From contig NZ_CP062973.1 of assembly GCF_017311165.1 (NCBI RefSeq), forward strand, positions 992,001 to 1,056,000: 64,000 nt of DNA. The letters run 5' to 3'. Made by a program: the position numbers and the translations under genes. This stretch comes from Psychroflexus sp. ALD_RP9. Lineage in GTDB: Bacteria; Bacteroidota; Bacteroidia; Flavobacteriales; Flavobacteriaceae. Positions 44,664 to 52,865 of the stretch are shown one piece after another. The notes beneath the pieces were generated by a model, which saw only the letters and a program-made list of their open reading frames with translations, did not search any database and was not told the DNA's origin. Numbering within the stretch: position 1 is the first letter of the stretch; each line of letters starts with the position of its first letter.

Positions 44664-44832
44664 AAAATTGGTTTTAAAATTAATATGAAGCTAAAATAGA
44701 GACTTGTTTTTAACTTGCGGTAGGCAAAATCCGTAAAAAAAGTAAGCATAATCCGTACTTTTTAGGGTAAAAACAGCTGATTTACTCGATAAGGTTATAT
44801 TTTTGGTGTTTTGTTAAGACTTTTTTTAAGAT
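44664..44832 (-). promoter_or_regulatory. Conserved leader, copy A (direct-repeat operator and promoter)
   Basis: About 165 bp upstream of the DUF6973 lipoprotein gene is nearly identical to 47439-47605 upstream of the second lipoprotein gene. Inside it, on the minus strand, two 16-bp direct repeats (TACGGATTATGCTTAC and TACGGATTTTGCCTAC, 14 of 16 identical) sit at 44742-44757 and 44720-44735, 22 bp start to start. A -7-like TATTTTAG follows at 44691-44698, 21 bp past the second repeat. The two-turn spacing resembles LytTR-type regulator sites; the regulator is not in the window. Confidence 0.65.
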
Positions 44833-44868
44833 TTAAAAGACTTTTGGTGTGAAGCTTGGCTCTAAATA

Positions 44869-44897
44869 ATAACCGCGCTAATCTCAATTAGCGCGGT
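44869..44897 (-). terminator. Hairpin terminator of the DUF805 gene
   Basis: The arms are a perfect 12-bp inverted repeat (AACCGCGCTAAT and ATTAGCGCGGTT) around the loop CTCA. It lies about 20 bp past the DUF805 stop on the minus strand, followed by a moderately T-rich tail. It also separates this gene from the leader of the downstream lipoprotein gene. Confidence 0.75.
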
Positions 44898-44916
44898 TGA
44901 TGTTAGGGTTAATTAA

Positions 44917-45210
44917 TTATTTTTCAGCGGGGAAAGAAGCTAAAATTAAATTTACAAAAGGAATTAAAAATAACCACTTATTAAATTTGGTTTCGTTTAA
45001 CCTACGCATTCCTAAAGTGATAGATGGTAACAAAAATACAAGCCTGATGATCATTGCATTAGTATCATTAATTGAATCAAGACCTCTTAGAAATCCAATC
45101 AGTGGACCAACAAAAAAAATAAAAAAGGCTTGATATATCCAAAATTCTTTTTCAGAAACTTGGCCTGTTATATCTACAATTTTTACAAATGGGTTTAAAA
45201 TATACTTCAT
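44917..45210 (-). CDS. DUF805-family small membrane protein
   Basis: 97 residues with two or three hydrophobic helices. The block VSEKEFWIYQAFFIFFVGPL (about residues 19-38) and LLPSITLGMRRLNET (about 64) match DUF805, a family of small inner-membrane proteins of unknown function. The ATG at 45210 is chosen; a GTG one codon upstream is equally possible. It lies between the two large lipoprotein genes and is flanked by hairpin terminators, so it is transcribed alone. Confidence 0.8.
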   Translation of the reverse strand: MKYILNPFVKIVDITGQVSEKEFWIYQAFFIFFVGPLIGFLRGLDSINDTNAMIIRLVFLLPSITLGMRRLNETKFNKWLFLIPFVNLILASFPAEK

Positions 45211-45313
45211 CACATTAAAGATTGTTTGGGCTTGGTTAGTTAGCTTTTTACTTGACTGTATTTAAAAAATTAAATTTAATACTACTTTGTTTACAATATT
45301 GTTTTTAAAATAA

Positions 45314-45340
45314 GGCTCTAGCTTATATCTTGCTAGAGCC
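45314..45340 (-). terminator. Hairpin terminator of the 181-codon gene
   Basis: GGCTCTAGC (45314-45322) pairs perfectly with GCTAGAGCC (45332-45340) over a 9-base loop. On the minus strand it is followed by TTATTTT, about 30 bp past the stop of the gene ending at 45371. Confidence 0.75.
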
Positions 45341-45370
45341 ATCTATTTTAGTTAGTTAACCAAACTTTGG

Positions 45371-45916
45371 TTACTCGACCTTAGTCAGGATTAAGTTTGT
45401 TGGGATATTAAAATGCTCCGGCTCTTCTTTTCCTATAATTCGAAGACCTTTGAGCGTGCGCTCTTCAACCAACCACGTGGCTTGTTGTGGGCAAGTGGCA
45501 CATTCCCGTGGTAATAGATCGATGCTTAAGCTACCGCGTTTTAGTTTACGGTCATACAAGCCCAGTTCGTAATTGATGGTATTGTCATCAATAGATGCAT
45601 ACATACCCATAGGGTCTTTAATACCTCCAAATAAACAATATGTATTTCTTTCGCCATCAAAGTGTGGTAATAAGTAGTCTGTGCGATAGACATAGGTTTC
45701 TTCGCCTGCTGCATTCACTTCAAGCATACGGCAATGCCCCGCCAAATTATCGCCTTTCTGGAATATAATGACTCTAAAAATTTGGTTGCTATTGCTAAAT
45801 TGGTGTTCCCAAGTGCCTATAAAGCGGTTAAAGCCAATGTTAGTGGTTTGTGCTTTTATGCTAGTACTTAAACCTAAAAGCAGTAATATTATTGGGAGTA
45901 TTAATCGTGTGTTCAT
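45371..45916 (-). CDS. Exported hypothetical protein (181 aa)
   Basis: Signal peptide at residues 1-22 (PIILLLLGLSTSIKAQ, cleavage after KAQ). The mature part opens with FNRFIGTWEHQFSNSNQIF, a start often seen in small flavobacterial lipocalin-like or DUF6705-like proteins, and has a Cys pair in RECATCPQQATW (about 138). It begins 16 bp after the JAMM-like lipoprotein gene, so it is its operon partner. By analogy with the other locus it could be an immunity or accessory protein. Family assignment is uncertain. Confidence 0.6.
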   Translation of the reverse strand: MNTRLILPIILLLLGLSTSIKAQTTNIGFNRFIGTWEHQFSNSNQIFRVIIFQKGDNLAGHCRMLEVNAAGEETYVYRTDYLLPHFDGERNTYCLFGGIKDPMGMYASIDDNTINYELGLYDRKLKRGSLSIDLLPRECATCPQQATWLVEERTLKGLRIIGKEEPEHFNIPTNLILTKVE

Positions 45917-45932
45917 GGTGTTTGGGTTTTAA

Positions 45933-47438
45933 TTAATTACAATCTTGTCTTAACGGAGAACCGTTTTTTAAACTCAGTTTTTTAAAAGTTTCAAAAGGAT
46001 TGGGATGCCCGTCTGTGGGTTCAGCATCAAATAAGGTGACCCCAAGGTCTGCCTCATCCATAAATTTAAGAAACTCTTTTAAAACAGTTTCGTTATCTCC
46101 ATCAGTTTCACTTATTCTGCGGTTGGGGTTCTCAGGTTTAAAATATTTACTATAAATTTTTTTAAAATTATCTTTCGACGCAAAATACTGTTCTTTTTGA
46201 CCTATTGGATCGGACAAGTTTGTATAATCTCCTACTATAGTCGAGAAAAAGAAGTCAATTAATTTTTGAGGATTATTTACTGTAAGGGCGTAAAAAGTTC
46301 CTTTTTGAGTTGGTAAAAAGGCCACAAAATTATCTGATAACTTATTGTTGTATGCAATTGTAGCTATGGCTAATAAATCATCTGGCGAGAACACAGAAAG
46401 TGTGCCATCACCTATATTGGGATGCGTATGAGATAAAACAACATAATTGTTAGGAGGATTATCGAAGATGGGCACATACGGGTTACCTTCGGTGCCTTCT
46501 TGTTCCAGAATATCGTTAGAGCCTTCAAACATGCTTATGGCTTTTTCTTTATCAAGGTTAAGGGTATCCTCATTAGATAAGGTTCTTAATTGTGTCATGT
46601 AGTCTTGGTTTAGAGCCGCTTCAGCAAAGCCTTTTATTTTGTTGCACTCTGTATTAGGTTCTTGAATGATGACATCATCGTTATCACCATCTGCATTAAT
46701 TGTGCCAGGGTTGGCAGCAAAGCTGTCGTCTGAGTTGCCTGAGCTATTACCACCACCATTACGGCCGCCACCGCCTGAGCTAGAGTCACCAGCATCTATG
46801 TTTTCGTCTTCTACATATACCATCACATAAGTAAAGCGTGTTGTAATACATAAACTGCAGCGATCACATTTACCACTTGCACACTTGCCAGTATTTGTAC
46901 AGTGCTCTTCTGTTTGTTCTTGCCACTCACCTTGCCAGCCTTTAGCAATACCATAAGCTAGACCGTCTGAAGACAAGACTTGGTTAATGTCACTATAACT
47001 TTTTTGGGCCTCAGAATCAGTAGATTTAGTAAGTTCAAAGATTTTAGAATTCCATTGATTATTTAGATCTTTTTTTAGCACTAGATTATAAATCACGTTT
47101 GGTTGAGGCTGAAATAAAGGCTCCAGATAAAACGTATAAGTCTCTATACCGAAATTATTAGAATAGTAATAGATAGTTTCATCGGTTAAATTGAAATCAT
47201 TAAATGAAAGTGTTAAGGAATCGTTTAATGATTTTGCTCTTGCAAAACTAGAATTAAAAAATTCTATAGGTTTCGTAATTTGAGTTTTTTGGGAGAACTC
47301 CTCTCCTGAAATAACATTAGGATTTTCTCCTAGGTGTTGTTCATTATGAAGGTGTGGTGGGTCTTCATAATCTTGGCAACTTGTAACTGCTAATACAAGT
47401 GCTAATCCTGCTAAGATTTTCGCATGAATTTGTTTCAT
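45933..47438 (-). CDS. Large lipoprotein with C-terminal JAMM-like (HTHP) domain
   Basis: 501 residues. Lipobox LAVTSCQDY (Cys about 21). A beta-rich N-terminal region follows, then a Cys-rich patch (CTNTGKCASGKCDRCSLC, about 185) and the linker IDAGDSSSGGG, shared exactly with the protein at 43143-44663. The C-terminal domain has VVLSHTHPNIGDG followed by SVFSPDD, matching the H-x-H-P-x(n)-S-x2-D pattern of JAB1/MPN metalloproteases, although an upstream catalytic Glu is not obvious. The ATG at 47438 is chosen; the longer frame runs back into the regulatory leader and has no signal-peptide start. Function is unknown; an exported peptidase-type effector is possible. Confidence 0.7.
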   Translation of the reverse strand: MKQIHAKILAGLALVLAVTSCQDYEDPPHLHNEQHLGENPNVISGEEFSQKTQITKPIEFFNSSFARAKSLNDSLTLSFNDFNLTDETIYYYSNNFGIETYTFYLEPLFQPQPNVIYNLVLKKDLNNQWNSKIFELTKSTDSEAQKSYSDINQVLSSDGLAYGIAKGWQGEWQEQTEEHCTNTGKCASGKCDRCSLCITTRFTYVMVYVEDENIDAGDSSSGGGGRNGGGNSSGNSDDSFAANPGTINADGDNDDVIIQEPNTECNKIKGFAEAALNQDYMTQLRTLSNEDTLNLDKEKAISMFEGSNDILEQEGTEGNPYVPIFDNPPNNYVVLSHTHPNIGDGTLSVFSPDDLLAIATIAYNNKLSDNFVAFLPTQKGTFYALTVNNPQKLIDFFFSTIVGDYTNLSDPIGQKEQYFASKDNFKKIYSKYFKPENPNRRISETDGDNETVLKEFLKFMDEADLGVTLFDAEPTDGHPNPFETFKKLSLKNGSPLRQDCN

Positions 47439-47605
47439 AAAAATTGGTTTTAAAATTAATATGAAGCTAAAATAGAGACTTGTTTTTAACTTGCGGTAGG
47501 CAAAATCCGTAAAAAAAGTAAGCATAATCCGTACTTTTTAGGTTAAAAACACCTGATTTACTCGATAAGGTTATGTTTTTGGTGTTTTGTTAAGACTTTT
47601 TTAAG
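47439..47605 (-). promoter_or_regulatory. Conserved leader, copy B (direct-repeat operator and promoter)
   Basis: Near-identical copy of 44664-44832. The 16-bp direct repeats lie at 47518-47533 and 47496-47511, and the -7-like element at 47467-47474, with the same 22-bp and 21-bp spacings as copy A. AAAAAGTA and TACTTTTT also flank one repeat as an inverted pair. The identity of the non-coding copies contrasts with the divergence of the genes they drive. Confidence 0.65.
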
Positions 47606-47667
47606 AAATTAGGTATCTCATATTTATAAATATTAATAGTGTACATTAGGTTTTATCTTAAAACAAA

Positions 47668-47695
47668 AAAGCCCGCCAATTAGCGAGCTTTTTAT
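47668..47695 (-). terminator. Rho-independent terminator of nrdBA
   Basis: AAAAAGCCCGC pairs with GCGAGCTTTTT around a 6-base loop; the single mismatch becomes a G-U pair in minus-strand RNA. A T-run follows. It lies 24 bp past the nrdA stop. Confidence 0.8.
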
Positions 47696-47718
47696 TTAAA
47701 ATTGATTTTATGCTTACA

Positions 47719-50166
47719 TTATGAACCGCACATTAAACAATCGTCTCCTTCAGACTCTTTTGATTGCTGAATTAAAGCTTTAAGTTCATCTGGAGATAAA
47801 GAGGTATCATCTGTTGCGAGCTTAGTTTCTTGCTTTTGGGCTGCAAACTTTTGTGCCGCTTTTGCTGCCGCTTCACTTGGCCGGTCATCCTTTTTCTTAT
47901 CGTTTTTAAGTGTAAATTTAATAGCATCTACCGCCGATTTGGTTCTGAGGTAGTACATGCCTGTTTTTAGGCCACTTTTCCAGGCGTAAAAATGCATTGA
48001 GGTTAATTTGGCCATCGTGGCACCTTCCATAAATAAGTTAAGCGATTGCGACTGGTCTATAAAGTAACCGCGTTGGCGCGACATGTCTATAATATCTTTC
48101 ATAGATAGTTCCCAAACGGTTTTATAGAGTTCTTTAATATCGTCTGGAATAATGTCTATTCCTTGAACTGAACCATTGGCACGCATAATGGCATCTTTCA
48201 CATCATCATTCCATAAATCTCTTGCCACTAAATCTTTTAAAAGGTGCTTGTTGACCACAATAAACTCACCTGAAAGCACACGTCTGGTATAAATATTTGA
48301 GGTATAAGGTTCAAAAGCTTCATTATTTCCTAAAATTTGAGAAGTCGATGCTGTAGGCATTGGTGCTAGTAATAAAGAATTACGTACCCCATTTTCTTGA
48401 ACTTTTTCTCTGAGTTTTGCCCAATCCCAACGACCGCTTAAGTCAGCATCTTTTAAGCCCCAAAGGTTGTATTGAAATTCACCTTTGCTTATAGGTGAAC
48501 CTTCGTAAGTTGAATATGGACCTTCTTCTTTGGCTAGCTCCATAGAAGCTTCAACCGCACCGAAATATAGCGTCTCAAAGATTTCTTGATTGAGTTGTTT
48601 CGCTTCGTCTGAAGTAAATGGTAATCTTAATTGAATAAATGCATCGGCTAAACCTTGCACACCTAAACCAACAGGTCTGTGCCGCATATTAGAGTTTTCA
48701 GCTTCTTTTACAGGGTAATAATTACGATCAATGACTTTATTCAAGTTTTTAATCACGCGTTTGGTGATTTTGTACAATTCATTATGGTCAAATTCGCCAT
48801 TTTTCACAAACATTGGTAGTGCGATAGATGCCAAATTACACACAGCAACTTCATCGGGACTCGTATATTCTAAAATTTCGGTACACAAGTTTGATGAACG
48901 GATTGTACCAAGGTTTTTTTGATTAGACTTACGATTGGCTGCATCCTTATAAAGCATGTAAGGTGTTCCTGTTTCTATTTGAGATTCTAGTATTTTTTCC
49001 CAAAGTTCACGAGCTCTTATAGTACGTCTGCCTCGACCTTCGGCTTCATACTTTAAATAAGTTTCTTCAAACTCTTCGCTGTGCATGTTAAATAAGTTAG
49101 GGCATTCATTCGGGCACATGAGCGTCCATTCGCCATTTTCTTCAACACGCTTCATGAATAAGTCAGGAATCCACATAGCATAAAACAAATCACGAGCTCT
49201 CATTTCTTCGGCACCGTGATTTTTTTTCAAATCTAAAAAGCTAAAAATATCGGCGTGCCAAGGCTCTAAATAGATCGCAAATGATCCTTTACGTTTACCA
49301 CCACCTTGGTCTACGTAGCGCGCTGTGTCGTTAAAAACGCGTAACATTGGTACAATTCCATTAGAAGTTCCGTTGGTTCCTGCAATGTAAGAGCCTGTTG
49401 CACGTATATTATGTATAGACAAACCAATACCTCCAGCAGATTGTGAAATTTTAGCAGTTTGTTTTAAGGTATCATAAATACCGTCTATGCTATCTTCTTT
49501 AGTGGTTAATAAGAAGCAAGATGACATTTGTGGTTTTGGGGTTCCTGAATTAAATAAGGTTGGTGTTGCATGCGTAAAGTACTTTTTAGACATCAACTCA
49601 TAAGTTTCAACCGCTGCCTCTAAGTCTTCTTTATGAATACCTATAGACACACGCATTAACATATGTTGTGGACGCTCTGCTATTTTACCGTCTAGCTTCA
49701 ATAAATAAGAGCGTTCAAGTGTTTTAAATCCGAAGTAATCGTAATTAAAATCACGGCTATAAATAATTCTAGAGTCGAAAAAATCTTTATTCGCTTGAAT
49801 AATTTCAAAAACGTCATCGGCTAATAATGGTGCTTTTTTTCCTGTACGTGGGTTAACATATTCGTATAAATCTGTCATGACCTCACTGAAGGTCTTCTTG
49901 GTATTTTTATGAAGGTTAGATACAGAAATTCTAGCTGCAAGATGCGCATAATCTGGGTGTGAGACTGTCATAGTTGCAGCAACCTCAGCTGCTAAATTAT
50001 CGAGTTCGCTTGTGGTTACGCCATCGTACAAACCTTCAATAACACGCATAGCAACTTTAGTTGGTTCAACTAAAGGATTAAGGCCGTAGCATAATTTTCT
50101 AATTCTTGCGGTAATTTTATCGAACATTACCGGTTCTTTTTGTCCGTTTCTTTTAATTACATACAT
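47719..50166 (-). CDS. nrdA: Class Ia ribonucleotide reductase, large subunit
   Basis: Reduces ribonucleoside diphosphates to deoxyribonucleotides. It has 815 residues. An N-terminal ATP-cone (residues 1-90, [18 protein letters not shown]) carries the dATP allosteric site. Catalytic features are the Cys in [16 protein letters not shown] (about 215), [21 protein letters not shown] (about 430, with the Asn-Cys-Glu core), and the C-terminal Cys pair CLMCGS for thioredoxin or glutaredoxin. nrdB lies 44 bp upstream in the same operon. Confidence 0.96.
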   Translation of the reverse strand: MYVIKRNGQKEPVMFDKITARIRKLCYGLNPLVEPTKVAMRVIEGLYDGVTTSELDNLAAEVAATMTVSHPDYAHLAARISVSNLHKNTKKTFSEVMTDLYEYVNPRTGKKAPLLADDVFEIIQANKDFFDSRIIYSRDFNYDYFGFKTLERSYLLKLDGKIAERPQHMLMRVSIGIHKEDLEAAVETYELMSKKYFTHATPTLFNSGTPKPQMSSCFLLTTKEDSIDGIYDTLKQTAKISQSAGGIGLSIHNIRATGSYIAGTNGTSNGIVPMLRVFNDTARYVDQGGGKRKGSFAIYLEPWHADIFSFLDLKKNHGAEEMRARDLFYAMWIPDLFMKRVEENGEWTLMCPNECPNLFNMHSEEFEETYLKYEAEGRGRRTIRARELWEKILESQIETGTPYMLYKDAANRKSNQKNLGTIRSSNLCTEILEYTSPDEVAVCNLASIALPMFVKNGEFDHNELYKITKRVIKNLNKVIDRNYYPVKEAENSNMRHRPVGLGVQGLADAFIQLRLPFTSDEAKQLNQEIFETLYFGAVEASMELAKEEGPYSTYEGSPISKGEFQYNLWGLKDADLSGRWDWAKLREKVQENGVRNSLLLAPMPTASTSQILGNNEAFEPYTSNIYTRRVLSGEFIVVNKHLLKDLVARDLWNDDVKDAIMRANGSVQGIDIIPDDIKELYKTVWELSMKDIIDMSRQRGYFIDQSQSLNLFMEGATMAKLTSMHFYAWKSGLKTGMYYLRTKSAVDAIKFTLKNDKKKDDRPSEAAAKAAQKFAAQKQETKLATDDTSLSPDELKALIQQSKESEGDDCLMCGS

Positions 50167-50209
50167 GCGTTTTGTGTTTTTATTGAGTTAAAATGATTCA
50201 ACTCTATGT

Positions 50210-51190
50210 TTAGAAATCAGCATCAAAGCTAATTTTATTATCTTCTTCTTTGTTTTTAGACATTACACCGGCTTTTTGATATTCGCCAACACGTTTTTCA
50301 AAAAAGTTGGTTTTACCTTGAAGTGAAATCATGTCCATAAAGTCAAACGGGTTTGAAGTTCCGTATTCTTTTTCACAACCAAGTTCTACTAAAAGGCGGT
50401 CTGTAACAAACTCTAGGTATTGTGTCATTAAATTAGCATTCATGCCAATAAGGCTAACCGGTAGAGACTCCGTTATAAACTCGCGTTCAATATTAAGTGC
50501 GTCTACAATAATTTCTCTAATCCGTTCTTTTGGCACCTGATTAACTAAATGGTGGTTATGTAAATGCACAGCAAAATCACAATGTACACCTTCATCACGC
50601 GAAATTAATTCGTTAGAAAAAGTAAGTCCTGGCATTAAGCCACGTTTTTTAAGCCAGAATATAGAACAAAATGCCCCTGAAAAGAAAATACCTTCAACTG
50701 CGGCAAAAGCAATTAAACGCTCGGCAAACGAGTCTGATTCAATCCATTTTAAAGCCCAATCTGCTTTTTTCTTTATGGCTGGGAAATTTTCAATTGCTTT
50801 AAATAATTGATCTTTTTCGGCATCATCATCTACATAAGTATCAATTAACAAGGAGTAAGTTTCAGAATGGATATTTTCCATCATAATTTGAAAGCCGTAG
50901 AAAAATTTAGCTTCTGTATATTGAACTTCATTAACAAAATTTTCGGCAAGATTTTCATTAACAATACCATCTGAAGCAGCAAAGAAGGCTAAGATGTGTT
51001 TGATAAAGTATTGCTCGTCTTTGTTTAATTTATTTTTCCAATCGCTAATATCTTGGTGGAGATCTATTTCTTCAGCTGTCCAAAAGCTTGCTTCACATTT
51101 TTTATACCATTCCCAAATATCATGATGTTTAATAGGAAATAGTACAAATCTGTTTTCATTCTCTTCTAAAATAGGTTCAATCTGCGCCAT
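50210..51190 (-). CDS. nrdB: Class Ia ribonucleotide reductase, small subunit
   Basis: Ferritin-like radical-generating subunit, 326 residues. The diiron ligands and radical Tyr are in [15 protein letters not shown], with the Tyr at about residue 112; a second ligand set follows in [12 protein letters not shown] and [17 protein letters not shown] chose the ATG at 51190 (MAQIEPIL); an upstream in-frame ATG would add 18 residues across the likely promoter. It is followed by nrdA. Two DnaA-box-like sites lie about 95 bp upstream. Confidence 0.95.
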   Translation of the reverse strand: MAQIEPILEENENRFVLFPIKHHDIWEWYKKCEASFWTAEEIDLHQDISDWKNKLNKDEQYFIKHILAFFAASDGIVNENLAENFVNEVQYTEAKFFYGFQIMMENIHSETYSLLIDTYVDDDAEKDQLFKAIENFPAIKKKADWALKWIESDSFAERLIAFAAVEGIFFSGAFCSIFWLKKRGLMPGLTFSNELISRDEGVHCDFAVHLHNHHLVNQVPKERIREIIVDALNIEREFITESLPVSLIGMNANLMTQYLEFVTDRLLVELGCEKEYGTSNPFDFMDMISLQGKTNFFEKRVGEYQKAGVMSKNKEEDNKISFDADF

Positions 51191-51241
51191 AACTAAGTGA
51201 TTTTGATGTTTGTTTTTTTGAAAAAGTGTGCTAACAAATAT

Positions 51242-51249
51242 CAAAAATA
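51242..51249 (-). promoter_or_regulatory. Bacteroidota -7 element (TATTTTTG) of nrdBA
   Basis: On the minus strand TATTTTTG lies about 51 bp before the nrdB ATG at 51190, which supports the shorter start because the longer frame begins inside this region. Confidence 0.45.
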
Positions 51250-51281
51250 AGTTTGCTTTTTTGCTATGATTTGAGCAGAGG

Positions 51282-51302
51282 TTATCAACAAAGTTATTAA
51301 CA
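51282..51302. promoter_or_regulatory. Two DnaA-box-like 9-mers upstream of nrdB
   Basis: TTATCAACA (51282-51290) and TTATTAACA (51294-51302) lie in the same orientation, 12 bp apart, just upstream of the nrdBA -7 element. Each differs from TTATCCACA by one or two bases. DnaA controls nrdAB in E. coli, so a similar link is possible here. The region is AT-rich and chance matches are likely. Confidence 0.3.
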
Positions 51303-51410
51303 ATCTGAAAAGCTTAGTGTATTCAAGCTATTTGAAATTGTCAGGTTAAAAATTTAATATTTGTTGAAGTATTTAAGCTTAAAAAGTAGACAAATAGATT
51401 AAAATAACAG

Positions 51411-51983
51411 CTATTCATTTTCGAGCTTAGTGACAACTTTTTCTAGGGCTTCATACCAGTCTTGGCCAAATTTTCTGATTAGTGCATTTTTGGTAAATTT
51501 ATAAACAGGAACTTCTAATTCTTGGCCTAAACTACAAGCTGCATCACAAATTGACCACTTATCATAATTAACGGCTTCAAGTTCAGATAATTTTTGAACT
51601 CTTATAGGATAGAGCTCACAAGATACTGGTTTTTTAAAGTCTATTTTACCATCACGGTAAGCTTTTTCTATACCGCATAAAGCCATACCATCTTTTGAGA
51701 AGGTTACATAAGCACATTCAGCACCATTAACTAATGGTGTTTCAGGTTCGTCGAAGTCTGACATTACATACTTACCTTGGGCTTCGATAGAGGCAATTCC
51801 TTCTTCACGCAGGTAAGGTTTTACTTTTGGATAAATGTCCTCTAAAATTTCAAGTTCTTTTTCTTCTAAAGGAGCGCCAGCATCACCAGCCACACAACAT
51901 TCACCTTTACAAGCTGATAAGTTGCAGGTAAACTCTGTATCGATAATAGCTTCTGAAATAAGTGTTTTTCCAATTTGAATCAT
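51411..51983 (-). CDS. DUF3109 family protein (Cys-rich)
   Basis: 190 residues, cytoplasmic. The Cys-rich N-terminus (TCNLSACKGECC, about residues 19-30) and later cysteines in ECAYVTF, LCGIEKAY, PVSCELYPIRV and SICDAACSLG match DUF3109, whose members probably bind metal or an Fe-S cluster. Function is unknown. It is divergent from the MarC-type gene at 52075. Confidence 0.88.
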   Translation of the reverse strand: MIQIGKTLISEAIIDTEFTCNLSACKGECCVAGDAGAPLEEKELEILEDIYPKVKPYLREEGIASIEAQGKYVMSDFDEPETPLVNGAECAYVTFSKDGMALCGIEKAYRDGKIDFKKPVSCELYPIRVQKLSELEAVNYDKWSICDAACSLGQELEVPVYKFTKNALIRKFGQDWYEALEKVVTKLENE

Positions 51984-52052
51984 GCCACAAATTTAACCAT
52001 TTATTAAAAGAAAAAGGGCGTTTAAGTTGATGCTAATTCAAATTTGTCGAAT

Positions 52053-52060
52053 TACTTTTG
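52053..52060 (+). promoter_or_regulatory. Bacteroidota -7 element (TACTTTTG) that sets the MarC start
   Basis: The TAnnTTTG match lies 15 bp before ATG 52075 and 23 bp after a TTG at 52027-52029. It is inside the longer frame that begins at 52027, so the transcript should begin downstream of that start and translation should use 52075. Confidence 0.55.
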
Positions 52061-52074
52061 CAAAAATTTTTGGA

Positions 52075-52653
52075 ATGTTAGAAGTATTTGATTTTAAAGA
52101 AATTTTCACGGCAGGAATGATTTTATTTGCTGTTATCGATATTATTGGAAGTATTCCTATTATTGTTGATTTACGTAAAAAAGTAGGGCATATTCAGAGC
52201 GAAAAAGCCTCTGTTGTTGCTGCTATACTCATGGTTTTATTTTTATTTATCGGTGAAACTATTTTGAGCTTAATCGGCATCGATGTTAACTCTTTTGCGG
52301 TTGCAGGTGCGTTTATTATATTCTTTTTGGCAATTGAAATGATTTTAGGTGTGCAACTTTATAAAGATGATGCACCTGAGACAGCTGCCATTGTGCCATT
52401 AGCATTTCCTTTAGTGGCAGGTGCTGGTACAATGACTTCAATTTTGTCTTTAAAATCTGAATTTGCAACGCCAAACATTATTGTTGCTATTATTTTAAAC
52501 GTGATTATTGTTTATATCGTCTTAAAATCATCTAAAAAAATTGAAAAATTACTAGGTCAACAAGGAATTAGCGTAATTCGTAAAATATTTGGTGTAATTT
52601 TGTTAGCTATTGCGGTTAAATTATTTGCTGCAAATATTCAAGATTTATTTTAA
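52075..52653 (+). CDS. MarC-family integral membrane protein
   Basis: 192 residues with six hydrophobic helices. Conserved blocks are FAVIDIIGSIPIIVDL (about 18-33), SFAVAGAFIIFFLAIEMILG (about 74-93) and PLAFPLVAGAGTM (about 113-125). MarC-type proteins are multi-spanning inner-membrane proteins of uncertain transport role; the older link to multiple antibiotic resistance is not supported. The start at 52075 is set by the -7 element at 52053-52060; a frame from 52027 would add 16 residues. Confidence 0.88.
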   Translation: MLEVFDFKEIFTAGMILFAVIDIIGSIPIIVDLRKKVGHIQSEKASVVAAILMVLFLFIGETILSLIGIDVNSFAVAGAFIIFFLAIEMILGVQLYKDDAPETAAIVPLAFPLVAGAGTMTSILSLKSEFATPNIIVAIILNVIIVYIVLKSSKKIEKLLGQQGISVIRKIFGVILLAIAVKLFAANIQDLF

Positions 52654-52658
52654 TATTT

Positions 52659-52865
52659 ATGAAGTTTTTTATTCGTTTTTTATTGGTTTTCGCTTTAGGC
52701 TTTTTAATCTATAACTTAGTTATTATAGATTACGCATCACCTTTAACAGGTCATAGCTTTGACTCTGTAATTGCCTCGTTTATAGCTTTAGCCGCTATTA
52801 TTTTGTTGATAATTTTACGTCTGTCGCAGAGTTTAAAAGAGAAATACGAAGAAGGCTCTAATTAG
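52659..52865 (+). CDS. Small membrane protein (68 aa)
   Basis: Two hydrophobic helices (about residues 4-25 and 38-56), separated by a short polar loop, and a charged C-terminal tail (LKEKYEEGSN). It follows the MarC-type gene after 5 bp. Its last 8 bp overlap the end of the convergent protease gene. The function is unknown; the spacing and composition suggest a real gene. Confidence 0.6.
   Translation: MKFFIRFLLVFALGFLIYNLVIIDYASPLTGHSFDSVIASFIALAAIILLIILRLSQSLKEKYEEGSN

Noticed and set aside
44897..45133. Plus-strand frame opposite the DUF805 gene
   Set aside because: It lies entirely antisense to a recognisable DUF805 gene and has no signature of its own.
47439..47525. Longer N-terminus for the second lipoprotein
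   Set aside because: It translates the regulatory leader, hides the signal peptide, and is not supported by the parallel leader before the other lipoprotein gene.
52027..52074. Longer N-terminus for the MarC protein
   Set aside because: It is upstream of a good -7 element and adds residues not expected before the first helix of the family.
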